From: an uncultured Lachnospiraceae bacterium | GTDB taxonomy: Bacteria > Bacillota > Clostridia > Lachnospirales > Lachnospiraceae | Reading direction: 5' to 3' | NCBI GenBank assembly: GCA_902803355.1 | Contig: CADCPP010000142.1 | Location: 1-8,508, forward strand | Length of the DNA stretch: 8,508 nt | Shown here: positions 1 to 5,629 of the stretch, in pieces | Layout of the letters: each line of letters opens with the position of its first letter | Numbering within the stretch: the stretch's first letter is position 1 | Program-made: the position numbers and the translations under genes | The notes under the pieces: generated by a model | What the model saw: only the letters and a program-made list of their open reading frames with translations | Databases searched by the model: none | What the model was told of the DNA's origin: nothing

Positions 1-1128
1 CAGTCCGTTGATGATCTTGAGGATCGTGGATTTTCCGGCGCCGTTTTCGCCGATGAGTCCCACGTGTTCGCCGCGTTTGATGTCGGCCGAAAGATCGTTA
101 AACAGGACCTGGCTTCCGAACTGTTTGGAAAGGCCGCGGATCTCCAGCACGTCTCCGCCGCTGATCTCATGCGGCTCCAGACTAAAATGCATGGCGTCCC
201 TGATCTCTTTCGGCTTTTCCAGGCGCTCGATCTTATCCAGCATTTTTTCGCGGCTCTCGGCGCGCTTGATGGATTTTTCACGGTTGAACGATTTTAATTT
301 GGCAATGACTTCTTCCTGATGGCGGATCTCCTGCTGCTGATTCTTCCACGCCTGCAGCTTTGCCGCGCGCAGCTGCTGCTTCTTTTCTGCGTAAGCACTG
401 TAATTGCCCGTAAACATGCTGACCGTGCCGTTTTCGACCTCGATCACCTTCGTCACGACGCGGTCAAGAAAGTAACGGTCGTGTGAGACCACGATCACGG
501 CCCCGGGATAATCCTTCAGATAGCCCTCGAGCCAGGCGACAGAGGCAATGTCCAGATGATTGGTCGGCTCATCAAGCAGGATGAGATCGGGGCGGGAGAG
601 CAGCAGGCGGCCAAGCGCGACACGTGTCTTTTCCCCGCCGGACAGGACGCCGGCAGGGCGTCTTGCCTCCTCTTCGGAAAAGCCGAGCCCTTTGATGATC
701 CCGGTGATCTCGCTCTTTAAAGCATAGCCGTTTGCGGCTTCAAATTCATGCAGGGTGCGGCTGTAACGCTCCATGGCAAGATCCAGTTCCTCACCGGAGA
801 GCGTTTTCATTTGCTGCTCCAATGTGCGCAGCGACTCTTCCATGGCAAAAACTTCGGCCTTTGCGGAAGCGATCTCTTCATAAATGCTGCGGTCCGTTTC
901 CAGGCCCTGATGCTGCGTGAGGTAGCCCATGGTCCTGCCTTTGGTGAAGATGACTTCGCCTTCATCCGGGGCAAGCTGACCGGTAATAAGATTCAGCAGC
1001 GTAGATTTCCCCGCGCCGTTAATCCCGACGACCGCGGCTTTTTCTTTTTCTTCAATATGGAAATAACCGCCCGAAAGAACGGGGGCGGCAACAAAGGTCT
1101 TTTTCAGTCCGCGGCAGGCGAGCAGCAT
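1..1128 (-). CDS. ABC-F family ATPase, YdiF-like (partial, C-terminus beyond left edge)
   Basis: This is a soluble ABC ATPase of the ABC-F translation-factor family, with two nucleotide-binding domains on one chain and no membrane segments. Known members bind the ribosomal E site and act on stalled or initiating ribosomes. The 376 visible codons run from ATG at 1128 in one open frame to base 1. Domain 1 has Walker A GINGAGKST (35-43), the signature LSGGE (162-166), Walker B LILLDEP (182-188) followed by TNHLD, and the switch histidine in SHD (215-217). A charged, helical inter-domain linker, typical of ABC-F proteins, lies at about 241-320. Domain 2 begins near 327 and shows Walker A GENGAGKST (360-368) before the edge. 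Full-length relatives have roughly 630-650 residues, so about 40% is missing only because the window ends. The start is fixed by AAGGAGG (1134-1140) 5 bases upstream. The gene diverges from rex, a neighbourhood I recall for Firmicute YdiF proteins. An antibiotic-resistance ABC-F is less likely but cannot be excluded. Confidence 0.93.
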   Translation of the reverse strand, partial: MLLACRGLKKTFVAAPVLSGGYFHIEEKEKAAVVGINGAGKSTLLNLITGQLAPDEGEVIFTKGRTMGYLTQHQGLETDRSIYEEIASAKAEVFAMEESLRTLEQQMKTLSGEELDLAMERYSRTLHEFEAANGYALKSEITGIIKGLGFSEEEARRPAGVLSGGEKTRVALGRLLLSRPDLILLDEPTNHLDIASVAWLEGYLKDYPGAVIVVSHDRYFLDRVVTKVIEVENGTVSMFTGNYSAYAEKKQQLRAAKLQAWKNQQQEIRHQEEVIAKLKSFNREKSIKRAESREKMLDKIERLEKPKEIRDAMHFSLEPHEISGGDVLEIRGLSKQFGSQVLFNDLSADIKRGEHVGLIGENGAGKSTILKIINGL

Positions 1129-1155
1129 AGGGTCCTCCTTGGCTTCAACGCTGTC

Positions 1156-1184
1156 ACTATAAGGGAAAGTGCGGAAAAAAGCAA
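1156..1184 (-). promoter_or_regulatory. Candidate promoter of the ABC-F gene
   Basis: On the minus strand TTGCTT (1184-1179) is followed after 17 bases by TATAGT (1161-1156). The -10 box matches consensus at five of six bases and the -35 only at TTG. Transcription would start near 1149, leaving a leader of about 20 bases that holds the AAGGAGG ribosome site. It lies clear of the Rex operator by 23 bp, so the two divergent genes probably have separate controls. A second TTGACA on this strand (1214-1209, inside the operator) has no good -10 partner at the right distance. Confidence 0.45.
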
Positions 1185-1207
1185 GATACAGAGGGCAGAA
1201 ATCCATA

Positions 1208-1225
1208 TTGTCAAAGTCTTGACAA
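1208..1225. promoter_or_regulatory. Rex operator (redox-sensing repressor site)
   Basis: TTGTCAAAGTCTTGACAA is a perfect inverted repeat: 7-bp arms TTGTCAA and TTGACAA around a 4-base spacer. Length, arm and spacer sizes and the outer TTGT...ACAA bases match the known Rex operator pattern (TTGTGAA or TTGTTAA, four bases, then the mirror). The right arm contains the whole -35 box of the rex promoter (1219-1224), so bound Rex would block RNA polymerase. The site lies 46 bp upstream of the rex start. Autoregulation by Rex is known in several Gram-positive bacteria; here it is inferred from position and pattern. Confidence 0.85.
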
Positions 1226-1247
1226 AGTATTGCCGCCGTCCTATAAT
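1219..1247 (+). promoter_or_regulatory. rex promoter, consensus sigma-A type
   Basis: TTGACA (1219-1224) and TATAAT (1242-1247) are both perfect matches, with the optimal spacer of 17 bases. Transcription would start near A1254, giving a leader of only about 17 bases that contains the ribosome site AAAGGA (1261-1266). Such a strong unregulated promoter would be costly for a repressor gene; the overlapping Rex operator explains how it can be kept in check. It probably also feeds alr and yebC downstream. Confidence 0.85.
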
Positions 1248-1270
1248 CAGCCTATCGAAGAAAGGATGGC

Positions 1271-1903
1271 ATGGAAATGGAGAAACGCGCGATATCGCAG
1301 GCAGTGATCAAGCGGCTTCCGCGCTATATGCGATACTTGACTGAACTTCGTGCGCAGGGCATCGAGAGGATCTCTTCGAAGGAGCTTTCGGAGCAGATGA
1401 AGGTCACCGCCTCGCAGATCCGGCAGGACCTGAACCTGTTCGGCGGCTTCGGCCAGCAGGGCTACGGCTACAATGTCAGCAACCTGATCCACGAGATCGG
1501 CAATATTCTGGGCCTTGACCAGTCGCATGACATCATTGTGATCGGCGCAGGGAACCTGGGCAGAGCGCTCGCAGGCTATGAGAATTTTGAAAACCGGGGG
1601 CTGTATATCCGCGCCTTGTTTGATATTGCGCCGGAAAAGACGGTGAAGGATGTGCGCGGTCTGCCGGTGTACTCCATGACCGAACTGCCGGAATATCTGA
1701 AAAACAACCGCGTCGATATTGCCGTACTGACCATTCCGAAGACGGCTGCGCTGTCTGTGGCACAGATCCTGTACAACGGCGGCGTGCGTGGTTTCTGGAA
1801 CTTTGCGCATCTGGATCTTGCGCTGCCGGACGATGCCTACGTGGAAAATGTCCACCTTTCCGACAGCCTGATGCAGCTGACTTACCGGCTGAAGCATCAG
1901 TAG
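1271..1903 (+). CDS. rex: Redox-sensing transcriptional repressor Rex
   Basis: Rex is a cytosolic homodimeric repressor that binds DNA when NAD+ predominates and releases it when NADH rises, switching on fermentation and anaerobic genes. The protein has 210 residues, the normal family length. An N-terminal winged helix (about 6-75) includes the recognition stretch RQDLNLFGGFGQQGYGYNV (51-69), which closely resembles the RKDL...FGEFGKRGVGYNV block of other Rex proteins. A Rossmann NAD(H) domain follows, with GAGNLG (92-97) after the beta strand DIIVI, then the conserved NFA (177-179). The C-terminal helix (about 191-207) is the part swapped between subunits. The start is 1271 or 1277 (M1 or M3), both behind AAAGGA at 1261-1266 with spacers of 4 and 10 bases. 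The gene sits directly behind a promoter overlapped by a Rex-type operator, supporting both identity and autoregulation. Confidence 0.97.
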   Translation: MEMEKRAISQAVIKRLPRYMRYLTELRAQGIERISSKELSEQMKVTASQIRQDLNLFGGFGQQGYGYNVSNLIHEIGNILGLDQSHDIIVIGAGNLGRALAGYENFENRGLYIRALFDIAPEKTVKDVRGLPVYSMTELPEYLKNNRVDIAVLTIPKTAALSVAQILYNGGVRGFWNFAHLDLALPDDAYVENVHLSDSLMQLTYRLKHQ

Positions 1904-1929
1904 ACCTTATTCCGGACAGGGAATATGAT
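1901..1929 (+). promoter_or_regulatory. Weak candidate promoter ahead of alr
   Basis: TAGACC (1901-1906, overlapping the rex stop codon) and TATGAT (1924-1929) are 17 bases apart, matching consensus at four and five of six bases. If used, it would let alr and yebC be expressed independently of the Rex-controlled promoter. Two short boxes of this quality can arise by chance. Confidence 0.25.
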
Positions 1930-1931
1930 GG

Positions 1932-1948
1932 CGCAGCCGGAGGCTGCG
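1932..1948 (+). other. Small GC-rich hairpin in the rex-alr gap
   Basis: CGCAGCC (1932-1938) and GGCTGCG (1942-1948) form a perfect 7-bp stem around a GGA loop. No run of T follows, so this is not an intrinsic terminator. It could be an RNA processing or stability element separating rex from alr-yebC in a shared transcript. Function is unknown. Confidence 0.4.
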
Positions 1949-1980
1949 AATCAGAGCGCAAAAGAGCGAAAAGGTGAGTT

Positions 1981-3129
1981 ATGAGATATTTACAGCGCAT
2001 TCATATGAATGTGTATCTGAATGAGATACGGGCCAATCTGAAGGCTGTGACGGAGCGTCTTGCTCCGGAAACGAAGCTCTGCATGGTCATGAAGGCCGAC
2101 GGCTACGGCTACGGCGCCGAAGAGGTGGCGAAGGCCGTGGAAGACCTGGCGGATTTCTACGCGGTCTCGACCTCTTTTGAGGCCATGCAGCTGCGTGCCG
2201 CCGGTTTAACAAAGCCCATCCTGATCCTCGGCTATACCTGGCCGGAGGATTATGAGGAAATGATCCGCATGGATGTGCGGCTCAATATCTTCCGTGAGGA
2301 CGACGCCCTGCTTCTCAGCTCCGTTGCCAAAGGCATGGGCAAGAAGGCGAAGATCCACTTTTCCGTGGATACCGGGATGAGCCGCCTGGGCTTTTCCGTC
2401 AGTGACGAATCGGCAGAGGCGATGCTGCGCATCAGCCGCCTGCCCGGGATCGAGACAGAAGGCATCTTTACCCATTTTGCCAAGGCCGACGATCCGGATC
2501 TTACGGACGCCTACCGGCAGTTTATTCTGTTTCAGAACTTTGTTCAGGAACTGCGGGGAAAAGGCCTGAACATCCCGATCTGCCATGCGGCAAACAGCGC
2601 GGCGTCTCTGGTCATGCCGGAAACGGCGCTGGATATGGTGCGCCTCGGTATCGTCGCCTACGGCTTTTATCCCTCTGATGAGATGGAGCGGCCGGTCGAT
2701 CTGCATCGCACAATGGAGCTGAAGAGCCATGTCAGCTGCATTCGCGATATCCCTCCCGGGACGGGGATCAGCTACGGATACACTTACGTAGCCCCTTTGC
2801 CACGGCGGATCGCGACCATTCCGGTGGGGTATGCGGACGGTTATAGCCGTGCCCTGTCCGACAAGGGCGAGGTGCTGATCCGCGGAAAGCGCGCGCCGGT
2901 GCGCGGCCGGGTCTGCATGGACCAGATGATGGTGGATATTAGCGGCATGCCCGGAGTGACAGTGGGAGATGAGGTGACCCTGATCGGCATTGACGGCGAT
3001 GAGGAGATCACGGTGCAGGAGCTGCAGGAAAAGAGCGGCGTGCTCTCGTATGAGATCATCTGCGGGCTGTCAAGAAGGCGTGTGCCGAAGGTCTATATCC
3101 GCGGAAAGAACAATGACGAAGAAGAATAA
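1981..3129 (+). CDS. alr: Alanine racemase (PLP-dependent)
   Basis: This cytosolic enzyme interconverts L- and D-alanine and supplies D-alanine for peptidoglycan. It has 382 residues, normal for the family. The PLP lysine is K38 in KADGYGYG (38-45), at the start of the TIM-barrel domain. The second catalytic base is Y265 in GISYGYTY (262-269), in the C-terminal beta domain. Other family marks are VDTGMSRLGF (129-138), MVRLGIVAYG (219-228; R221 should contact the PLP ring nitrogen) and VCMDQMM (311-317). The position that is a carbamylated lysine in the Geobacillus stearothermophilus enzyme (KVDTGM) is serine here, S128. The start at 1981 has AAGGTG (1971-1976) 4 bases upstream; the in-frame ATG at 2005 has no ribosome site. 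alr follows rex by 77 bp and precedes yebC by 23 bp on the same strand, suggesting one transcription unit. Confidence 0.96.
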   Translation: MRYLQRIHMNVYLNEIRANLKAVTERLAPETKLCMVMKADGYGYGAEEVAKAVEDLADFYAVSTSFEAMQLRAAGLTKPILILGYTWPEDYEEMIRMDVRLNIFREDDALLLSSVAKGMGKKAKIHFSVDTGMSRLGFSVSDESAEAMLRISRLPGIETEGIFTHFAKADDPDLTDAYRQFILFQNFVQELRGKGLNIPICHAANSAASLVMPETALDMVRLGIVAYGFYPSDEMERPVDLHRTMELKSHVSCIRDIPPGTGISYGYTYVAPLPRRIATIPVGYADGYSRALSDKGEVLIRGKRAPVRGRVCMDQMMVDISGMPGVTVGDEVTLIGIDGDEEITVQELQEKSGVLSYEIICGLSRRRVPKVYIRGKNNDEEE

Positions 3130-3152
3130 TAATTTATAAAAGGAGACCGATC

Positions 3153-3881
3153 ATGTCAGGACATTCCAAATTTTCAAACATCAAGCATAAAAAAGAGAAA
3201 AATGATGCCGCGAAAGGCAAGATCTTTACCCGCTTCGGCCGCGAGATCGCGGTAGCCGTGAAAGAGGGCGGCCCCGATCCGAACAACAACAGCAAGCTGG
3301 CCACGCTGATCGCGAAGGCGAAGGCCAACAACATGCCGAACGATACCATCGACCGCTCGATCAAGAAGGCGGCAGGCGAGGGCAATACCGCCCAGTATGT
3401 GCGCGCAACCTACGAAGGCTATGGCCCGAAGGGGACCGCGATCATCGTCGAGACGCTGACGGACAACAAGAACCGTACCGCCTCGAACGTGCGCAACGCC
3501 TTTACCAAGGGCCAGGGCAGTGTCGGCACCCAGGGCTGCGTATCCTTCATGTTCGATGAGAAGGGCCTGATCGTGATCGATAAGGAAGACCTGGAGATGG
3601 AGGCTGACGACCTGATGATGCTGGCGATCGATGCCGGCGCGGAGGACTTCAGCGACGAAGAGGAGACCTACGAGATCATCACGGCTCCGGAAGATTTTGA
3701 CGCCGTTCTGGAAGAGATCCAGAAGAACAAACTGCCCATCGTGTCCGCGGACGTGACCATGATCCCCCAGACCTGGGTGCAGCTGACCGACGAAGCCGAT
3801 ATCAAGAACATCACCCGCATCCTGGACTTCCTGGATGAGGATGACGACGTGCAGAATGTCTACCACAACTGGGATGAATAA
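3153..3881 (+). CDS. YebC/PmpR (TACO1) family protein
   Basis: This family was first annotated as transcriptional regulators (PmpR). More recent work links bacterial YebC and mitochondrial TACO1 to translation, notably of proline-rich stretches. The protein has 242 residues, full family length. The N-terminal signature MSGHSKFSNIKHKKEKNDAA (1-20) and KGKIFTRFGREI (21-32) are diagnostic. DPNNNSKL (42-49), MPNDTIDRSIKKA (61-73) and TLTDNKNRTASNVRNAF (101-117) are further conserved blocks. The C-terminal half (about 130-242) is acidic, as usual. The start is fixed by AAAGGAGA (about 3138-3145), 7-8 bases before ATG. The 23-bp gap after alr points to co-transcription, and no promoter with both boxes was found there. 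No strong terminator for the plus strand follows. Choosing a translation or transcription role cannot be done from this sequence alone. Confidence 0.95.
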   Translation: MSGHSKFSNIKHKKEKNDAAKGKIFTRFGREIAVAVKEGGPDPNNNSKLATLIAKAKANNMPNDTIDRSIKKAAGEGNTAQYVRATYEGYGPKGTAIIVETLTDNKNRTASNVRNAFTKGQGSVGTQGCVSFMFDEKGLIVIDKEDLEMEADDLMMLAIDAGAEDFSDEEETYEIITAPEDFDAVLEEIQKNKLPIVSADVTMIPQTWVQLTDEADIKNITRILDFLDEDDDVQNVYHNWDE

Positions 3882-3930
3882 GGATCCGGATCGCTAAGAC
3901 AAAAAAGCGAAAAGAATAAAGAATTGCATG

Positions 3931-3974
3931 AAAAAAGAGGGATGCGGGCGCTGTTTTCAGCCTGCATCCCTCTT
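3931..3974 (-). terminator. Intrinsic terminator of glgA in the convergent yebC-glgA gap
   Basis: AAGAGGGATGC (3935-3945) pairs perfectly with GCATCCCTCTT (3964-3974). The stem continues through G-U and two G-C pairs, then a short CTG/CAG stem around a TTTT loop (3954-3957). On the minus strand the stem is followed by a T tract (complement of the A-run 3931-3936), starting 18 bases past the glgA stop codon, so it is a strong terminator for glgA. In the plus direction the stem is followed by TTGAATCG, which lacks a T-run, so it would end yebC transcripts only weakly. Confidence 0.88.
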
Positions 3975-3991
3975 GAATCGTAAACGGGGAA

Positions 3992-5437
3992 TTATTCTCC
4001 GATCAGTTCGTCGTACATTTCTTCGTAGATCTTCGCTGAGGCGGCCCAGGAGAAATCCTGCGCCATGGCGCGGCGCTGCAGCTTCGCAAAGCCTTTGCGG
4101 TTCTCATAGAAGGTCTTGAGCGCGTAGCGCAGGATCTCAAGCAGAACGGCGCTGTCATAGAAGAGGAAGGAGAAACCGGTCCCTTCACCGGTGAACTCAT
4201 TGTACGGAAGGACCGTATCCTTCAGACCGCCGGTCTCACGCACGATCGGCAGGCTGCCGTAGCGAAGGGCGATCAGCTGAGAAAGGCCGCAGGGCTCAAA
4301 ACGCGACGGCATCAGGAAGGCGTCGGTAGCGGCATAGATCTGGTGGGAGAGCTCTTCGGAATAGGTGAAGTTTGCGCTTAAACGACCGGGGTAGGTCTGC
4401 GAAGCGGAACGGAAGACGTTCTCATAATGCGGGTCGCCGGTACCGAGCACTACCAGCTGCACGCGGCTTGCCATCAGCTCCGGCATGACGCGGGCGATCA
4501 GTTCCATGCCTTTCTGCTCGGTCAGGCGGGAGACGATGCCGATCATCATGACATCCGCGTCCTCTTCCAGGCCGAGGCGGCGCTGCAGAGCGAGCTTGTT
4601 TTTCTTCTTGCCGGAAATGATGGTGCGTGCGGTATAGTTCTGCGGGATCAGTTCATCGGATGCGGGATCGAAGATCTTGTCATCGATGCCGTTCACGATG
4701 CCGCGGAACTGCGCCCAGCGGGCGCGGAAGATCCCGTCAAGCCCTTCGCCGTAGTCCGGCGTCTTGATCTCTTCAGCATAGGTCTCGCTGACCGTGGTGA
4801 TCTTATCGGCATAGACCAGTCCGCCCTTTAACATGTTGCCGTCCTCATAGGTGAGGAGCTTGTCGATGGTGAAGAGCTCCATGGGCAGGCCTGAGATCCT
4901 GCTCATCTCTTTTGCATTGTACACGCCCTGGAACTTCAGATTGTGCACCGTCATGATGGACTTGATGCCCTGATAGAAAGGGTCGCCGGCAAATTCGGTC
5001 TTCAGATAGACCGGAATGAGTCCGGTGTGCCAGTCATTGCAGTGGATGATGTCGGGTCGAAAGCCCAGAGAAGGCAGAACGCTTAACACGGCCTTGCAGA
5101 AAAAGCAGAATTTTTCAATATCATAGTAATAATCGGTGTAGGGATAGCTGCCGCCGAAATACTCTTCATTGTCGATAAAATCGTAAATGACACCGTTGTA
5201 AACCAGCTCTTTGACGCCGATGTAGCGGTCGCGGCCGTTGAAGAAGGACTGGAAATAGCAGACGGTCTGCATCTGGCTGCGGTATTTTTCCGGGATGATG
5301 GTATAAGCCGGGATCATCACGCGGACTTCATACTTTTCCGCATCCAGTGCGCCGGGCAGGGCACCGATCACATCGGCCAGACCGCCGGTCTTGATGAAGG
5401 GAACGCATTCGGATGCGGTAAACAGGATCTTTTTCAT
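3992..5437 (-). CDS. glgA: Glycogen (starch) synthase, GT5 family
   Basis: GlgA transfers glucose from ADP-glucose to the non-reducing end of an alpha-1,4-glucan in the cytosol. The protein has 481 residues, the usual size for bacterial GT5 enzymes. The N-terminal Rossmann domain carries the ADP-glucose motif KTGGLADV (16-23), then NDWHTGL (134-140), TVHNLKFQG (163-171) and KGGLVYADKITTVS (204-217). The C-terminal domain has GIVSRLTEQKG (300-310), with the expected R304 and K309, and SRFEPCGLSQ (378-387) followed by RETGGLKDTV (400-409). The start codon ATG at 5437 is preceded by AAAGGGGG (5448-5455) with a 10-base spacer. No other glg biosynthetic gene (glgC, glgD, glgB, glgP) lies in the window; it is a single-gene unit between its own promoter and terminator. 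It diverges from an exported pullulanase, grouping glucan synthesis with glucan breakdown. Confidence 0.96.
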   Translation of the reverse strand: MKKILFTASECVPFIKTGGLADVIGALPGALDAEKYEVRVMIPAYTIIPEKYRSQMQTVCYFQSFFNGRDRYIGVKELVYNGVIYDFIDNEEYFGGSYPYTDYYYDIEKFCFFCKAVLSVLPSLGFRPDIIHCNDWHTGLIPVYLKTEFAGDPFYQGIKSIMTVHNLKFQGVYNAKEMSRISGLPMELFTIDKLLTYEDGNMLKGGLVYADKITTVSETYAEEIKTPDYGEGLDGIFRARWAQFRGIVNGIDDKIFDPASDELIPQNYTARTIISGKKKNKLALQRRLGLEEDADVMMIGIVSRLTEQKGMELIARVMPELMASRVQLVVLGTGDPHYENVFRSASQTYPGRLSANFTYSEELSHQIYAATDAFLMPSRFEPCGLSQLIALRYGSLPIVRETGGLKDTVLPYNEFTGEGTGFSFLFYDSAVLLEILRYALKTFYENRKGFAKLQRRAMAQDFSWAASAKIYEEMYDELIGE

Positions 5438-5466
5438 AACATAAAAACCCCCTTTGGATTAGCTCT

Positions 5467-5495
5467 ATCATACTATAAATACAGGCGCGCCGCAA
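5467..5495 (-). promoter_or_regulatory. Candidate glgA promoter
   Basis: On the minus strand TTGCGG (5495-5490) and TATGAT (5472-5467) are 17 bases apart. The -10 box matches five of six bases and the -35 only at TTG. Transcription would start near 5460, leaving a leader of about 23 bases with the AAAGGGGG ribosome site. An overlapping TATAGT (5477-5472) has no good -35 at the right spacing. About 45 bp separate this -35 from the divergent pullulanase -35, so a shared regulator could act on both. Confidence 0.5.
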
Positions 5496-5539
5496 GGACT
5501 TTCGGCTTCGGCACAGCTTCATGCGTCTTATCTTGGGCC

Positions 5540-5567
5540 TTGACTTTTCCGCTGCATAATTTATAAT
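5540..5567 (+). promoter_or_regulatory. Pullulanase promoter, sigma-A type
   Basis: TTGACT (5540-5545, five of six) and TATAAT (5562-5567, perfect) have a 16-base spacer. Transcription would start near 5574, giving a leader of about 50 bases. The -10 box and start site are covered by an AT-rich inverted repeat (5558-5580), which could be an operator. I saw no convincing CcpA (cre) site here. Confidence 0.7.
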
Positions 5568-5580
5568 AATTTTATAAATT
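5558..5580. promoter_or_regulatory. Inverted repeat over the pullulanase -10 box (candidate operator)
   Basis: AATTTATAA (5558-5566) and TTATAAATT (5572-5580) are perfect 9-bp inverted arms around a 5-base spacer, 23 bp in all. The element covers the -10 hexamer and the predicted start site, the place where a repressor would block transcription. The arms hold only A and T, so chance is a fair alternative; no known operator family is recognised. Confidence 0.45.
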
Positions 5581-5593
5581 GCGCGGTTCTCCC

Positions 5594-5629
5594 AGGGAGG
5601 AGATCATAAAAGTGAGGAAAAGATCATGA
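5594..5629 (+). promoter_or_regulatory. Duplicated ribosome-site region ahead of the pullulanase
   Basis: The functional site is GAGGAAA (5614-5620), 5 bases before ATG at 5626. A stronger-looking GGGAGGAG (5594-5601) lies about 25 bases from that ATG, too far to serve it. The two copies look like an imperfect direct repeat: GAGGAGATCATAAA against GAGGAAAAGATCATGAA, with ATA in the first where the start ATG stands in the second. GTG at 5612 is 10 bases after the upstream site and opens a five-codon frame (V-R-K-R-S) whose TGA stop (5627-5629) overlaps the pullulanase ATG as ATGA. Whether that frame is translated is unknown. Confidence 0.4.

Noticed and set aside
1..1128. ABC-F protein as an antibiotic-resistance factor
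   Set aside because: Its overall style and its position next to rex fit the housekeeping YdiF-type group. The C-terminal part needed for a firmer subfamily call is outside the window.
748..1344. Plus-strand open frame of 198 codons across the ABC-F start, the rex promoter and the rex start
   Set aside because: It overlaps the ABC-F N-terminus antisense, the divergent promoter region and the beginning of rex in a different frame, so it is a chance frame.
1247..1897. Open frame of 216 codons antisense to rex
   Set aside because: It covers the rex gene and runs into its promoter. The rex frame carries all family motifs; the antisense product resembles nothing.
3174..3866. Open frame of 230 codons antisense to yebC
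   Set aside because: It is nearly coextensive with a well-recognised gene, has no ribosome site, and its low-complexity composition is typical of a mirror frame.
3885..3910. Short repeats just after yebC (GATCCGGATC palindrome; TCGCT/AGCGA stem)
   Set aside because: The stems are too short and not followed by a T-run, so they do not make a convincing yebC terminator.
3928..4119. Small plus-strand open frame beginning next to the glgA terminator
   Set aside because: It starts inside the terminator hairpin region and continues antisense into glgA, with no ribosome site of note.
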